Shown one piece after another: positions 45,557 to 54,697 of a stretch of DNA of 64,000 nt. This DNA comes from Pseudomonadota bacterium (GTDB lineage: Bacteria > Pseudomonadota > Alphaproteobacteria > Rhizobiales > Phreatobacteraceae), in contig JAIUOO010000020.1 in assembly GCA_020161695.1 (NCBI GenBank), forward strand, positions 39,826 to 103,825, in the 5' to 3' direction. Position 1 is the first letter of the stretch. Each line of letters begins with the position of its first letter. The position numbers were made by a program, and so were the translations under genes. Below the pieces are notes generated by a model. The model saw only the letters and a list, made by a program, of their open reading frames with translations, had not been told where the DNA came from and searched no databases.

Positions 45557-46201
45557 TTACTGCTTTTCGGCCGGCGCTTCCTCGGCGGCGGCGGCTTCGC
45601 CCTCGCCCTCGGCCGCGCCCTCGGCGGACTTGGCTTCGAACAGCGCGGCAGCCTGCTCGGCGGCCCGCTGCGCGGCCTCGGCCGCTTCCATCGCGGCGCG
45701 CTCGGTCTCGGCGACCAGGGTGCCGCCCTTGGCGAGGAACTCGGCCTCGTCCGGCGAGCGGGCAACCAGCGCGCTGATCTCGACCGCGACCTCCGGGTGG
45801 AGGTGGACCTTGATCTTGTGCGCGCCCAGCGCCTTGATCGGCTTGTCGAGCTCGATCTGGCCACGGCCGAGCTTCACGCCGGCCGCGTTGGCGGCGTCGG
45901 CGATGTCGCGCGAGGTGACCGAACCGTACAGCTGCAGGGCCTCGGAAGCCTGGCGGATCAGGGTGACCTTGAGGTCGCCCATCTTGGCCGCCACGGCCTC
46001 GGCGTCCTTGCGGCGCTCGAGGTTTTGGGCCTCCAGCGTCTTACGCTGCGACTCGAAGTAGGCAATGTTGTCCTTGGTGGCGCGCAGGGCCTTCTTCTGC
46101 GGCAGAAGGTAGTTGCGGGCGAAGCCGGGCTTCACCTTCACAACGTCGCCCATCTGACCGAGCTTCGGCACGCGCTCCAGCAGGATGACGTTCATCGGCA
46201 T
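45557..46201 (-). CDS. rplI: 50S ribosomal protein L9
   Basis: A 214-residue protein against about 150 in E. coli. The N-terminal domain is typical (NVILLERVPKLGQMGDVVKVKPGFARNYL); from about residue 170 there is an Ala/Glu-rich acidic tail. It may start at the second Met (46195). Downstream of rpsR by 15 bases; a terminator follows, so dnaB, often next, is separated. Confidence 0.96.
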   Translation of the reverse strand: MPMNVILLERVPKLGQMGDVVKVKPGFARNYLLPQKKALRATKDNIAYFESQRKTLEAQNLERRKDAEAVAAKMGDLKVTLIRQASEALQLYGSVTSRDIADAANAAGVKLGRGQIELDKPIKALGAHKIKVHLHPEVAVEISALVARSPDEAEFLAKGGTLVAETERAAMEAAEAAQRAAEQAAALFEAKSAEGAAEGEGEAAAAEEAPAEKQ

Positions 46202-46216
46202 GACTTACGTCCTTCC

Positions 46217-46450
46217 TCAGGCGATGATGTAGGGCAGCAGCGCCAGGAAGCGGGCGCGCTTGATCGCCTGGGCGAGCTCGCGCTGCTTCTTGGACGACAC
46301 CGCGGAGATGCGGCTCGGCACGATCTTGCCGCGCTCGGAGACGAAGCGCTGCAGCAGGCGCACGTCCTTGTAGTCGATCTTCGGCGCATTGGCGCCGGAG
46401 AACGGGCAGCTCTTGCGGCGACGGGTAAACGGACGACGCTGGGCGCTCAT
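46217..46450 (-). CDS. rpsR: 30S ribosomal protein S18
   Basis: A 77-residue protein with RRRKSCPFSGANAPKIDYKDV and the conserved SRISAVSSKKQRELAQAIKRARFLALLPY. Binds with S6 on the 30S platform. Overlaps rpsF by 4 bases. Confidence 0.98.
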   Translation of the reverse strand: MSAQRRPFTRRRKSCPFSGANAPKIDYKDVRLLQRFVSERGKIVPSRISAVSSKKQRELAQAIKRARFLALLPYIIA

Positions 46451-46896
46451 TCTTCTTCTCCCGTGGCGGGGGCGACAGGGGCTTCATCGCCGAAGCGCGG
46501 ACGCTCGCGGCGGGGGCGGTCGCCCCAGCGGTCGCCGCGATCGCGGTCGCCGCCCGGACGGTCGGCCTTCTCGGCGCTGCGCTGCATGACGGCGGAGGGA
46601 CCTTCCTCGAGCTCGTCGACGCGCACCGTCAGGAAGCGGATGATGTCTTCGTTGATCGACATCGTGCGCTCCAGCTCCTTGATGGCAGCGGCGGGCGCGT
46701 CGATGTTCAGCAGGGTGTAGTGACCCTTGCGGTTCTTCTTGATGCGGTAGGTGAGCGACCGCAGGCCCCAGTACTCCTTCTTGGAGACGGTGCCGCCGAG
46801 GCCCGCGACCAGTTCCGAGAACTGGGTGGTCAGGGTCTCCACCTGCGTCGTCGGGACGTCCTGACGCGCAATGAAGACGTTTTCGTAAAGTGCCAT
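46447..46896 (-). CDS. rpsF: 30S ribosomal protein S6
   Basis: A 149-residue protein: S6 domain (about 1-95, ALYENVFIARQDVP, KKEYWGLRSLTYRI) and a charged tail rich in Arg/Asp, common in Alphaproteobacteria. First gene of the operon, divergent from fabD. Confidence 0.98.
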   Translation of the reverse strand: MALYENVFIARQDVPTTQVETLTTQFSELVAGLGGTVSKKEYWGLRSLTYRIKKNRKGHYTLLNIDAPAAAIKELERTMSINEDIIRFLTVRVDELEEGPSAVMQRSAEKADRPGGDRDRGDRWGDRPRRERPRFGDEAPVAPATGEEE

Positions 46897-47182
46897 GTAA
46901 CCAACGGCTCCTTGTGGCTGTTAGCGACCCGGAGTTCGTCGTGCGTCCGTTCCCCGAGGGAAACGGGTGGCCGACCGGCAACCGCCCGGATCTAGCCGGC
47001 CCGATGCGGAATTGCGGGGGACCGGCAAGGAGATCGAGGCCGATTCAGGCCCCGAAGAGCGGCGGTTATACAGGCTCACCCCCCGAAATCAAGGCGTTCC
47101 GGCCACGCTCCGAGTGGGGTATGAGGGGGCCGCTTTTCAGCCGGAAAGCTGCATTCCGGCCCAGAAACCAGGGGAAACACCC
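46897..47182. other. Divergent promoter region of rpsF and fabD
   Basis: No gene seen in these 286 bases. On the rpsF side, CCGTTTCCC - TCG - GGGAACGG (46950-46969) can form a hairpin in the leader, where S6:S18 autoregulatory structures are known in other bacteria; I cannot confirm the consensus. Confidence 0.35.
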
Positions 47183-48124
47183 ATGAGTCGCGCGTTTGTC
47201 TTTCCGGGACAGGGGTCCCAGGCCGTCGGCATGGGCGCCGACCTGGCCGATGCCTTTCCCACCGCCCGCGAGGTTTTCGGCGAGGTCGACGAGGCCCTGA
47301 AGCAGAACCTGTCGAAGCTGATGCGCGAAGGTCCCGAATCGGACCTTGTTTTGACCGAGAATGCCCAGCCGGCCCTGATGGCGGTGTCGATCGCCGTGGT
47401 CCGGGTGCTGGAGAAGGACGGCGGCAAGCCGCTGGCCTCGCTCGCCAGCCACGTCGCCGGCCACTCGCTGGGCGAGTACTCGGCGCTGACCGCCGCCGGC
47501 GCGCTGACCTTGGCCGACGCGGCCCGCCTGCTCAAGCTGCGCGGCCAGTCGATGCAGAAGGCGGTACCGGTCGGCGAGGGCGCCATGGCGGCGCTGCTCG
47601 GCATCGAACTGGACGGCGCGTTGGAGGCCTGCAAGGAGGCGGCGCAGGGCGAGGTCGTCGCGGTCGCCAACGACAACGGCGGCGGCCAGGTCGTGGTCAG
47701 CGGCCACAAGGCCGCGGTCGAGCGCTGCATCGAGGCGGCCAAGCCGCGCGGCGCCAAGCGCGGTATGCTCCTGCCGGTCAGCGCGCCGTTCCATTGTCCG
47801 CTGATGCAGCCGGCCGCCGATGCCATGCAGGAAGCGCTGCAGAAGGTCACGCTGTCGACGCCGCGCGTGCCGCTGGTCGCCAACGTGCTGGCCTCGGAAG
47901 TCACCGACCCGGCGGCGATCAAGCAGCGCCTGGTCGAGCAGGTCACCGGTCTCGTGCGCTGGCGCGAGAGCGTGCAGTACATGAAGGGCCAGGGCGTGCA
48001 GGCGCTGGTCGAGGCCGGTTCGGGCAAGGTCCTGTCGGGCCTGGTCAAGCGCATCGACAAGGAGATGACCGGCGTGGCGCTCAACACGCCGGCCGACATC
48101 GAGGCCTTCCTGAAGACGGTCTGA
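47183..48124 (+). CDS. fabD: Malonyl-CoA:ACP transacylase
   Basis: A 313-residue enzyme loading malonyl onto ACP. Nucleophile Ser95 in AGHSLGEYS; the oxyanion loop FPGQGSQ is at residues 6-12; catalytic His in SAPFHCPLM. First of the fabD-fabG-acpP-fabF run; ATG 47183 chosen by homology. Confidence 0.97.
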   Translation: MSRAFVFPGQGSQAVGMGADLADAFPTAREVFGEVDEALKQNLSKLMREGPESDLVLTENAQPALMAVSIAVVRVLEKDGGKPLASLASHVAGHSLGEYSALTAAGALTLADAARLLKLRGQSMQKAVPVGEGAMAALLGIELDGALEACKEAAQGEVVAVANDNGGGQVVVSGHKAAVERCIEAAKPRGAKRGMLLPVSAPFHCPLMQPAADAMQEALQKVTLSTPRVPLVANVLASEVTDPAAIKQRLVEQVTGLVRWRESVQYMKGQGVQALVEAGSGKVLSGLVKRIDKEMTGVALNTPADIEAFLKTV

Positions 48125-48152
48125 CCTGAAGAAGAAGAACGAGGAGAGCCCA

Positions 48153-48890
48153 ATGTTCGACCTTACCGGCAAGACCGCGCTCGTCACCGGCGCTTCCGGC
48201 GGCATCGGCGGCGCGATCGCCCGCGCGCTGCACCGCCAGGGCGCCACGGTCACCCTGTCGGGCACGCGCGCCGAGGCGCTCGAGGCGCTGAAGGCCGAGC
48301 TGGGCGAGCGGACCCACGTCATCGCCGCGCGCATGGACGACCCGGCCGAGATCGACCGCCTGGCCAAGGAAGCCGAGGCGGCGATGGGCAAGCTCGACAT
48401 CCTGGTGAACAATGCCGGCATCACGCGCGACAACATCTCGATGCGCATGAAGGACGAGGAGTGGGAGAAGGTGCTGCAGGTCAACCTGACCGGCACGTTC
48501 CGCCTGACCCGCGCGGCGATGCGCGGGATGATGAAGCGCCGCTTCGGCCGGGTGATCAACATCACTTCGATCGTCGGCGTCACCGGCAACCCGGGCCAGG
48601 CCAACTACGCCGCCGCCAAGGCCGGCCTGATCGGCATGTCGAAGTCGCTGGCCCAGGAACTGGCCTCGCGGGCCATCACGGTGAACTGCGTCGCGCCGGG
48701 CTTCATCGCGACGCCGATGACCGACGTCCTGACCGACGACCAGAAGAAGGGCATCCTGGCCCGCGTGCCGGCCGACCGGCTGGGCACGCCCGAGGAGATC
48801 GCCGCCGGGGTGGTCTACCTCGCCTCCGACGAGGCGGCCTACGTCACCGGCCAGACGCTGCACATCAACGGCGGCATGGCGATGATCTGA
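48153..48890 (+). CDS. fabG: 3-oxoacyl-ACP reductase
   Basis: A 245-residue SDR reducing beta-ketoacyl-ACP with NADPH: TGASGGIG (12-19), NNAG (86-89), Ser139, Tyr152 and Lys156. AGGAGAG precedes the start. 28 bases after fabD. Confidence 0.97.
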   Translation: MFDLTGKTALVTGASGGIGGAIARALHRQGATVTLSGTRAEALEALKAELGERTHVIAARMDDPAEIDRLAKEAEAAMGKLDILVNNAGITRDNISMRMKDEEWEKVLQVNLTGTFRLTRAAMRGMMKRRFGRVINITSIVGVTGNPGQANYAAAKAGLIGMSKSLAQELASRAITVNCVAPGFIATPMTDVLTDDQKKGILARVPADRLGTPEEIAAGVVYLASDEAAYVTGQTLHINGGMAMI

Positions 48891-48999
48891 TTGCACCCGG
48901 AGGGGCCACGATTCGCACGCATTTGTTCCCACAAGTGCCTGATTTCGTGGGCTTTCCGGCGCTAGCCAATGGGGGGGCACCTATGTATAAGAGCCCAAA

Positions 49000-49025
49000 T
49001 CGCCGTCCCCTTGGCGAGCTTTTTT
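49000..49025 (+). terminator. Terminator-like hairpin between fabG and acpP
   Basis: TCGCC ... GGCGA (49000-49004, 49013-49017) with an 8-base loop, then TTTTTT at 49020-49025, only 30 bases before acpP. It could end the fabD-fabG transcript or act as an attenuator. Confidence 0.6.
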
Positions 49026-49054
49026 GTGGTTGAGAACACGGGAAGGACAAGACA

Positions 49055-49291
49055 ATGAGCGACATCGCCGAGCGGGTTAAGAAGATCGTCGTCGAGCACC
49101 TGGGCGTCGAAGCGGCGCAGGTCAAGGAAGACGCCAAGTTCATCGACGACCTCGGCGCCGACAGCCTCGATACGGTCGAGCTGGTGATGGCGTTCGAGGA
49201 AGAGTTCGGCATCGAGATCCCGGACGACGCGGCCGAGAAGATCCAGACCGTCGGCGACGCGATCGGCTTCATCAAGAGCAACGCGAAGTAA
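49055..49291 (+). CDS. acpP: Acyl carrier protein
   Basis: A 78-residue acidic protein; Ser37 in GADSLDTVEL carries the phosphopantetheine arm. Preceded by a 164-base gap with its own likely promoter. Confidence 0.98.
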   Translation: MSDIAERVKKIVVEHLGVEAAQVKEDAKFIDDLGADSLDTVELVMAFEEEFGIEIPDDAAEKIQTVGDAIGFIKSNAK

Positions 49292-49324
49292 CGATCGTCT
49301 CCTGACCAGCAGCGAGGGCGGACG

Positions 49325-50581
49325 ATGCGTCGAGTCGTCGTAACCGGCATGGGCATGGTGACGCCGTTGGGTGACGGCGTCGACACCAACTGGCGTCGCC
49401 TGATGGCCGCCGAGTCCGGCATTCGATCCATCCAGGCCTTCGATACCACCGACCTCGCGACCAAGATCGCGGGGGAGGTGCCCGCGGGGGACAAGGCCAA
49501 CGGCCACTTCAACGTCGACAGCTACATCCAGCCCAAGGAACAGCGGAAGCTCGACAAGTTCCTGATCTTCGGCATCGCCGCCGCGGAGCAGGCGGTCGAG
49601 GACTCGGGCTGGAAGCCGACCGACGAGGAGTCGCTCAACCGCACCGGCGTCATGATCGGCGCCGGCATCGGCGGCCTGCAGACGATCTACGAGACGTCGC
49701 TGGTGCTGAAGGATCGCGGCCCGCGCCGCGTCAGCCCGTTCTTCATCCCGTCGGCCCTGATCAACCTGGCTTCCGGCCAGGTCTCGATCAAGTACGGCTT
49801 CAAGGGCCCGAACCACTCGGTGGTCACGGCCTGCGCGACCGGCGCCCACGCGCTGGGCGACGCCGCCCGGCTGATCCAGTGGGACGACGCCGACGTCATG
49901 GTGGCGGGCGGCGCCGAGGCCGCGATCTGCCGCATCGGCATCGCGGGCTTCAACGCCTGCAAGGCGCTGTCGACCGACTTCAACGACACCCCGACCCAGG
50001 CCTCGCGGCCGTGGGACAAGCGGCGCGACGGCTTCGTCATGGGCGAGGGCGCGGGCGTCGTGGTGCTCGAGGAGTACGAGCACGCCAAGAAGCGCGGCGC
50101 CAAGATCTACGCCGAGATCCTCGGCTACGGCCTGTCGGGCGACGCCTACCACATCACCGCCCCGTCCGAGGACGGCGACGGCGCGCAGCGGGCGATGAAG
50201 GCGGCGCTGAAGCGGGCCGGCCTCGGTACCGACCAGATCGACTACGTCAACGCCCACGGCACCTCGACGATGGCCGACGTGATCGAGCTCGGCGCGGTGA
50301 AGAAGACGTTCGGCGCCGACGCCTACAAGCTGTCGATGTCCTCGACCAAGTCGGCGACCGGACACCTGCTGGGCGCGGCCGGCGCGATCGAGGCGATCTA
50401 CTCGATCAAGGCGCTGAACGAGCAGGCGGTTCCGCCGACGCTCAACCTCGACGAACCCGACGAGGGCTGCGACATCGACCTGGTGCCGAAGCAGGCCAAG
50501 CAGCGCAAGGTCCGCCACGTCCTCAGCAACTCGTTCGGCTTCGGCGGCACCAACGCCTCGTTGATCCTCGGCAGCGTCTGA
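49325..50581 (+). CDS. fabF: 3-oxoacyl-ACP synthase II
   Basis: A 418-residue condensing enzyme; Cys170 in VVTACATGAHAL, catalytic histidines in NAHGTST and KSATGHLLGAAG. Elongates acyl-ACP and tunes cis-vaccenate. 33 bases after acpP. Confidence 0.98.
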   Translation: MRRVVVTGMGMVTPLGDGVDTNWRRLMAAESGIRSIQAFDTTDLATKIAGEVPAGDKANGHFNVDSYIQPKEQRKLDKFLIFGIAAAEQAVEDSGWKPTDEESLNRTGVMIGAGIGGLQTIYETSLVLKDRGPRRVSPFFIPSALINLASGQVSIKYGFKGPNHSVVTACATGAHALGDAARLIQWDDADVMVAGGAEAAICRIGIAGFNACKALSTDFNDTPTQASRPWDKRRDGFVMGEGAGVVVLEEYEHAKKRGAKIYAEILGYGLSGDAYHITAPSEDGDGAQRAMKAALKRAGLGTDQIDYVNAHGTSTMADVIELGAVKKTFGADAYKLSMSSTKSATGHLLGAAGAIEAIYSIKALNEQAVPPTLNLDEPDEGCDIDLVPKQAKQRKVRHVLSNSFGFGGTNASLILGSV

Positions 50582-50594
50582 CCGCGGGCAGGGC

Positions 50595-51641
50595 GTGCTC
50601 AGCTATTTCCGCTGGGTCCTGTTCTTCGTCGCGCTGTTCGTGACGCTGATGGGCGGTGCGCTGTGGCTCGGCAACCGCATCCTGACCGAGCCGGGGCCGC
50701 TGGCCGCCACCAAGAACGTCGTGATCCCGCGCGGCGCCGGTCCGCAGACCATGGCCAAGCTGCTGAACGAGGAAGGGGTGCTGAACCACCCGCGCCTGTT
50801 CCGCGTCGCGCTGATGATCGATCCCACGCCGAAGCCGATCAAGGCTGGCGAGTACGAGGTCCCGGCCCACGTCTCGATGTGGTCGCTGCTCGAGCTGCTG
50901 CAGTCGGGCAAGCAGGTCCAGCGCCGGCTGACCGTGGTCGAGGGCATGACCACCGCCGAGGTCGTCGAGCTGGTGCGCAAGACCGAGGCGCTGAGCGGCG
51001 AGATCACGCTCGACCTCAAGGAAGGCGACCTCCTGCCCGAGACCTACTTCTTCGCCCGCGAGGACACGCGCGACGGCCTGCTGATGCGCATGAAGGAGGC
51101 GATGGACAAGACCCTCGACGAGGCGTGGCGCAAGCGCGCCGCCGGGCTGCCGCTGGCCAACCGCCGCGAGGCGCTGACGCTGGCCTCGATCGTCGAGAAG
51201 GAGACCGCGGTGCCGGCCGAGCGCGCCCGCGTGGCCGCGGTCTACATCAACCGGCTGCGCCGGCGCATGAAGCTCGAGAGCGACCCGACCACGATCTACG
51301 GCATCACCCTCGGCAAGGCGCCGTTCAACCGCGAGCTGACGCGCGCCGACCTGCAGTCGAACTCGCCCTACAACACCTACGTCGTCACCGGCCTGCCGCC
51401 CGGGCCGATCTGCAACCCGGGCCGCGCCTCGATCCTCGCCGCGCTCAACCCGGCGCGCGACCGCGCGCTGTTCTTCGTCGCCGACGGGCAGGGCGGCCAT
51501 GCCTTCGCCAACACGCTGGCCGAGCACAACCGCAACGTCGAGCGCTGGCGCCAGATCCAGCGCGAGCGCGCCGAGCAGCAGTCGACGCAACCGGCCGCGG
51601 GCGGCACGCCGTCGCCCGGCCGCCCGGCGCCGCGCCCCTAG
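50595..51641 (+). CDS. mltG: Endolytic murein transglycosylase
   Basis: A 348-residue protein from GTG 50595: one N-terminal helix, LysM-like region, YceG domain with catalytic Glu in LASIVEKETAVP and SDPTTIYG. A Gln/Pro-rich tail follows. Cuts nascent glycan strands. 13 bases after fabF. Confidence 0.95.
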   Translation: MLSYFRWVLFFVALFVTLMGGALWLGNRILTEPGPLAATKNVVIPRGAGPQTMAKLLNEEGVLNHPRLFRVALMIDPTPKPIKAGEYEVPAHVSMWSLLELLQSGKQVQRRLTVVEGMTTAEVVELVRKTEALSGEITLDLKEGDLLPETYFFAREDTRDGLLMRMKEAMDKTLDEAWRKRAAGLPLANRREALTLASIVEKETAVPAERARVAAVYINRLRRRMKLESDPTTIYGITLGKAPFNRELTRADLQSNSPYNTYVVTGLPPGPICNPGRASILAALNPARDRALFFVADGQGGHAFANTLAEHNRNVERWRQIQRERAEQQSTQPAAGGTPSPGRPAPRP

Positions 51642-51645
51642 GGCG

Positions 51646-52368
51646 ATGCCGGTCGTCCTCCTCGGACTGCTCGGCCTGGCGGTCGTCGCCCTCGGCCTGT
51701 TCTGGCTGCTGCGCGCCAACCCGTCGTCGCTGGCCCGCTTCCTCCGCATGATCCTGGTCCTCGCGGCGCTGGTTGGCGTCGGCGGCGGTCTGGTCTTCGG
51801 CATGCGCTTCCTGCCCAGCATCATGCCCGAGCTGATGGGGCTGGCCGGCCTCGTCGTGACCGGCCTGGTCGCGCGCTGGCTGCGCAACCGGCCGTCGGGC
51901 GGCTTCAGTTCGCCGGGGACGGGCGGCCGCACCGAGGTCAGGACCGCCTTCCTGCAGGCCTGGATCGACCACGGCACCGGCGATGTCGGCGGCACCGTGC
52001 TGGCCGGCCGGTTCGCCGGGCGCACGCTCGACGGGCTGGCCGACGCCGACCTGCTGCAGCTCCACGAGGAGTGCCGGGGCGACGGCGATTCGGCGCGGGT
52101 GCTCGAGGCCTACCTCGACCGCCGCCTCGGCGCCGACTGGCGCACCGCCCGGGCGCGCGACGAGGCGCCGCCGCCGCGCGGGCCGCGCACCGACATGTCG
52201 CGCGACGAGGCGCTGGCGGTGCTCGGCCTCGCCGAGGGCGCCTCGCCGGAAGAGATCAAGGCCGCCCACCGGCGGCTCATCCAGCGGGTCCATCCCGATG
52301 TCGGCGGCAGCGCCGACCTCGCAGCGCGTATCAATCGCGCCAAGGATATCCTGCTCGGGGGGCATTGA
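51646..52368 (+). CDS. Membrane-anchored J-domain protein
   Basis: A 240-residue protein with two N-terminal helices (about 2-22, 30-55) plus a further hydrophobic stretch, a linker region, and a C-terminal J domain (about 182-240) with HPD in RVHPDVGG. It should recruit DnaK to the membrane. 4 bases after mltG, before galU. Confidence 0.88.
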   Translation: MPVVLLGLLGLAVVALGLFWLLRANPSSLARFLRMILVLAALVGVGGGLVFGMRFLPSIMPELMGLAGLVVTGLVARWLRNRPSGGFSSPGTGGRTEVRTAFLQAWIDHGTGDVGGTVLAGRFAGRTLDGLADADLLQLHEECRGDGDSARVLEAYLDRRLGADWRTARARDEAPPPRGPRTDMSRDEALAVLGLAEGASPEEIKAAHRRLIQRVHPDVGGSADLAARINRAKDILLGGH

Positions 52369-52477
52369 GGGGTCGGCCTTGCGGGGTCCCTGCCGGCATG
52401 GCAACAACGGGCGCCTTTTCCACCCGCCCTCGCGTGGCGGGACCGGAAGCGGGGCAGGCTAACGAGGTCGATGGGTC

Positions 52478-53350
52478 ATGCAGCGAGTGCGCAAAGCCGT
52501 TCTTCCGGTCGCCGGGTTGGGCACCCGCTTCCTGCCGGCAACCAAGGCGATGCCGAAGGAGATGCTCACGGTCGTCGACCGTCCGCTGATCCAGTACGCC
52601 GTCGAGGAATGCCTGGCCGCCGGGATCGAGGAATTCGTGTTCGTGACCGGCCGCAACAAGAGCGCGCTGGAGGATCACTTCGACGCCGCCTACGAGCTCG
52701 AGGCGACGCTGCAGCAGCGCGGCAAGGCGCGCGAACTGCAGCAGACCCAGGACGCGACCATCAAGCCGGGCAACGCGATCTTCACCCGCCAGCAGCGCCC
52801 GCTCGGCCTCGGCCACGCCGTGTGGTGCGCCCGCGACTGGGTCGGGCGCGAGCCGTTCGCCGTGCTGCTGCCGGACGAGCTGACGATCGACACGCCGAGC
52901 TGCACCGGCCAGCTGGTCGCGGCGCACGAGCGCACCGGCGGCAACGTCGTGGCCGTGATGGACGTGCCGCGCGCCCAGACCAGCAGCTACGGCATCGCCG
53001 CCGTGAAGGACGAGAAGGACGGCCTGGCCGCGGTGACTGGCCTGGTCGAGAAGCCCAAGCCCGAGGCGGCGCCGTCGACGCTGGCGATCATCGGCCGCTA
53101 CGTGCTGACCCCGGAAGTGTTCGACCATCTCGACCGTCACGAGACCGGCGCCGGCGGCGAGATCCAGCTGACCGACGCGATGGCGAAGATGATCGGCCAG
53201 CAGCCGTTCCACGCGCTGCGCTACGGCGGCCAGCGCTACGACTGCGGCAGTCGCATCGGCTTCCTCGAAGCCAACGTCGCGGTGGCGCTGCACCGCGAGG
53301 ACACCAAGGCCGACACGCGGGCGCTGCTCGGCCGGCTGATGAAGGGCTGA
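52478..53350 (+). CDS. galU: UTP-glucose-1-phosphate uridylyltransferase
   Basis: A 290-residue nucleotidyltransferase: VRKAVLPVAGLGTRFLPATK binds UTP, and VEKPKPEAAPS is a family stretch. Makes UDP-glucose, the substrate of the next gene's product. 4 bases before ugd. Confidence 0.97.
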   Translation: MQRVRKAVLPVAGLGTRFLPATKAMPKEMLTVVDRPLIQYAVEECLAAGIEEFVFVTGRNKSALEDHFDAAYELEATLQQRGKARELQQTQDATIKPGNAIFTRQQRPLGLGHAVWCARDWVGREPFAVLLPDELTIDTPSCTGQLVAAHERTGGNVVAVMDVPRAQTSSYGIAAVKDEKDGLAAVTGLVEKPKPEAAPSTLAIIGRYVLTPEVFDHLDRHETGAGGEIQLTDAMAKMIGQQPFHALRYGGQRYDCGSRIGFLEANVAVALHREDTKADTRALLGRLMKG

Positions 53351-53354
53351 GACC

Positions 53355-54671
53355 ATGCGCATCGCCATGATCGGGTCGGGCTATGTCGGCCTGGTGTCGG
53401 GGGCCTGCTTCGCGCAGTTCGGTCACGACGTGACCTGCATCGACAAGGACGAGGGCAAGATCGAGCGGCTGCGCCGCGGCGAGATGCCGATCTACGAGCC
53501 CGGCCTCGACAAGCTGGTGGCCGACAACGTCAAGGCGGGCCGCCTGGCCTTCACGACGCGGCTGGCCGACGGCGTCGCCGAGGCCGACGCGGTGTTCATC
53601 GCGGTCGGCACGCCGACGCGGCGCGGCGACGGCCATGCCGACCTCAGCTACGTCTATGCCGCCGCCGCCGAGGTCGCCGAGGCGATCCGCGGCTACACGG
53701 TGGTGGTGACCAAGTCGACCGTGCCGGTCGGCACCGGCCGCGAGGTCGCGCGTATCGTCCGCGAGACCCAGCCGGCCGCCGCGTTCGACGTCTGCTCCAA
53801 CCCGGAGTTCCTGCGCGAGGGCGCGGCGATCGAGGACTTCATGAAGCCCGACCGGGTGGTGATCGGCGTCGAGAGCGACAAGGCGCGCGAGGTCATGGCC
53901 GCGATCTACCGGCCGCTCAACCTCATCCAGACGCCGATGGTGTTCACCAACATCGAGACGGCCGAGGTCACCAAGTACGCGGGCAACGCCTTCCTGGCGA
54001 CCAAGATCACCTTCATCAACGAGATCGCCGACCTCTGCGAGAAGGTCGGCGCCGACGTGCACGACGTGGCGCGCGGCATCGGGCTGGACGGCCGCATCGG
54101 CCGCAAGTTCCTGCACCCGGGGCCCGGTTTCGGCGGCTCGTGCTTCCCCAAGGACACGCTGGCGCTGGCCTACACGGCGCGCGAGGCCGACGCGCCGCAG
54201 ACCATCGTCGAGCAGGTGATCGCGGTGAACGACTCGCGCAAGAAGCGGATGGCCCGCAAGGTCATCGAGTTCTGCGGCGGCTCGGTGTCCGGCCTGACGG
54301 TCGGCGTGCTCGGACTCACCTTCAAGGCCAATACCGACGACATGCGCGACGCGCCGTCGCTCGACATCGTGCCGGCGCTGCTGGCGGCCGGCGCCAAGGT
54401 GGTGGCGTTCGACCCCGAGGGCATGACCGAGGCGGCCAAGGTGCTGCCCGGCATCTCGTTCGCGCGCACCGCCTACGAGGCGGCGAGCGGCGCCGACGTG
54501 CTGGTGGTGATCACCGAGTGGCACGAGTTCCGCGGCCTCGACCCGCGGCGCCTGAAGGAGGCGATGCGCCAGCCGCGCATCGTCGACCTGCGCAACATCT
54601 TCAATCCCGAGGAAATGCGGGCCCTCGGGTTCGCCTACGACGGCATCGGGCGTCCCCGCCCGAAGGCCTGA
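53355..54671 (+). CDS. ugd: UDP-glucose 6-dehydrogenase
   Basis: A 438-residue enzyme oxidising UDP-glucose to UDP-glucuronate: GSGYVGL (7-13), KSTVPVGT, and catalytic Cys in GFGGSCFPKD. For exopolysaccharide or lipid sugars. Cotranscribed with galU. Confidence 0.97.
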   Translation: MRIAMIGSGYVGLVSGACFAQFGHDVTCIDKDEGKIERLRRGEMPIYEPGLDKLVADNVKAGRLAFTTRLADGVAEADAVFIAVGTPTRRGDGHADLSYVYAAAAEVAEAIRGYTVVVTKSTVPVGTGREVARIVRETQPAAAFDVCSNPEFLREGAAIEDFMKPDRVVIGVESDKAREVMAAIYRPLNLIQTPMVFTNIETAEVTKYAGNAFLATKITFINEIADLCEKVGADVHDVARGIGLDGRIGRKFLHPGPGFGGSCFPKDTLALAYTAREADAPQTIVEQVIAVNDSRKKRMARKVIEFCGGSVSGLTVGVLGLTFKANTDDMRDAPSLDIVPALLAAGAKVVAFDPEGMTEAAKVLPGISFARTAYEAASGADVLVVITEWHEFRGLDPRRLKEAMRQPRIVDLRNIFNPEEMRALGFAYDGIGRPRPKA

Positions 54672-54697
54672 TCCAACGAGCAAGCGGAGCTTCGCGA

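Noticed and set aside
44097..46061. Plus-strand open frame of 654 codons across the permease and rplI
   Set aside because: Antisense to two well-recognised genes; composition is typical of a GC-rich shadow frame.
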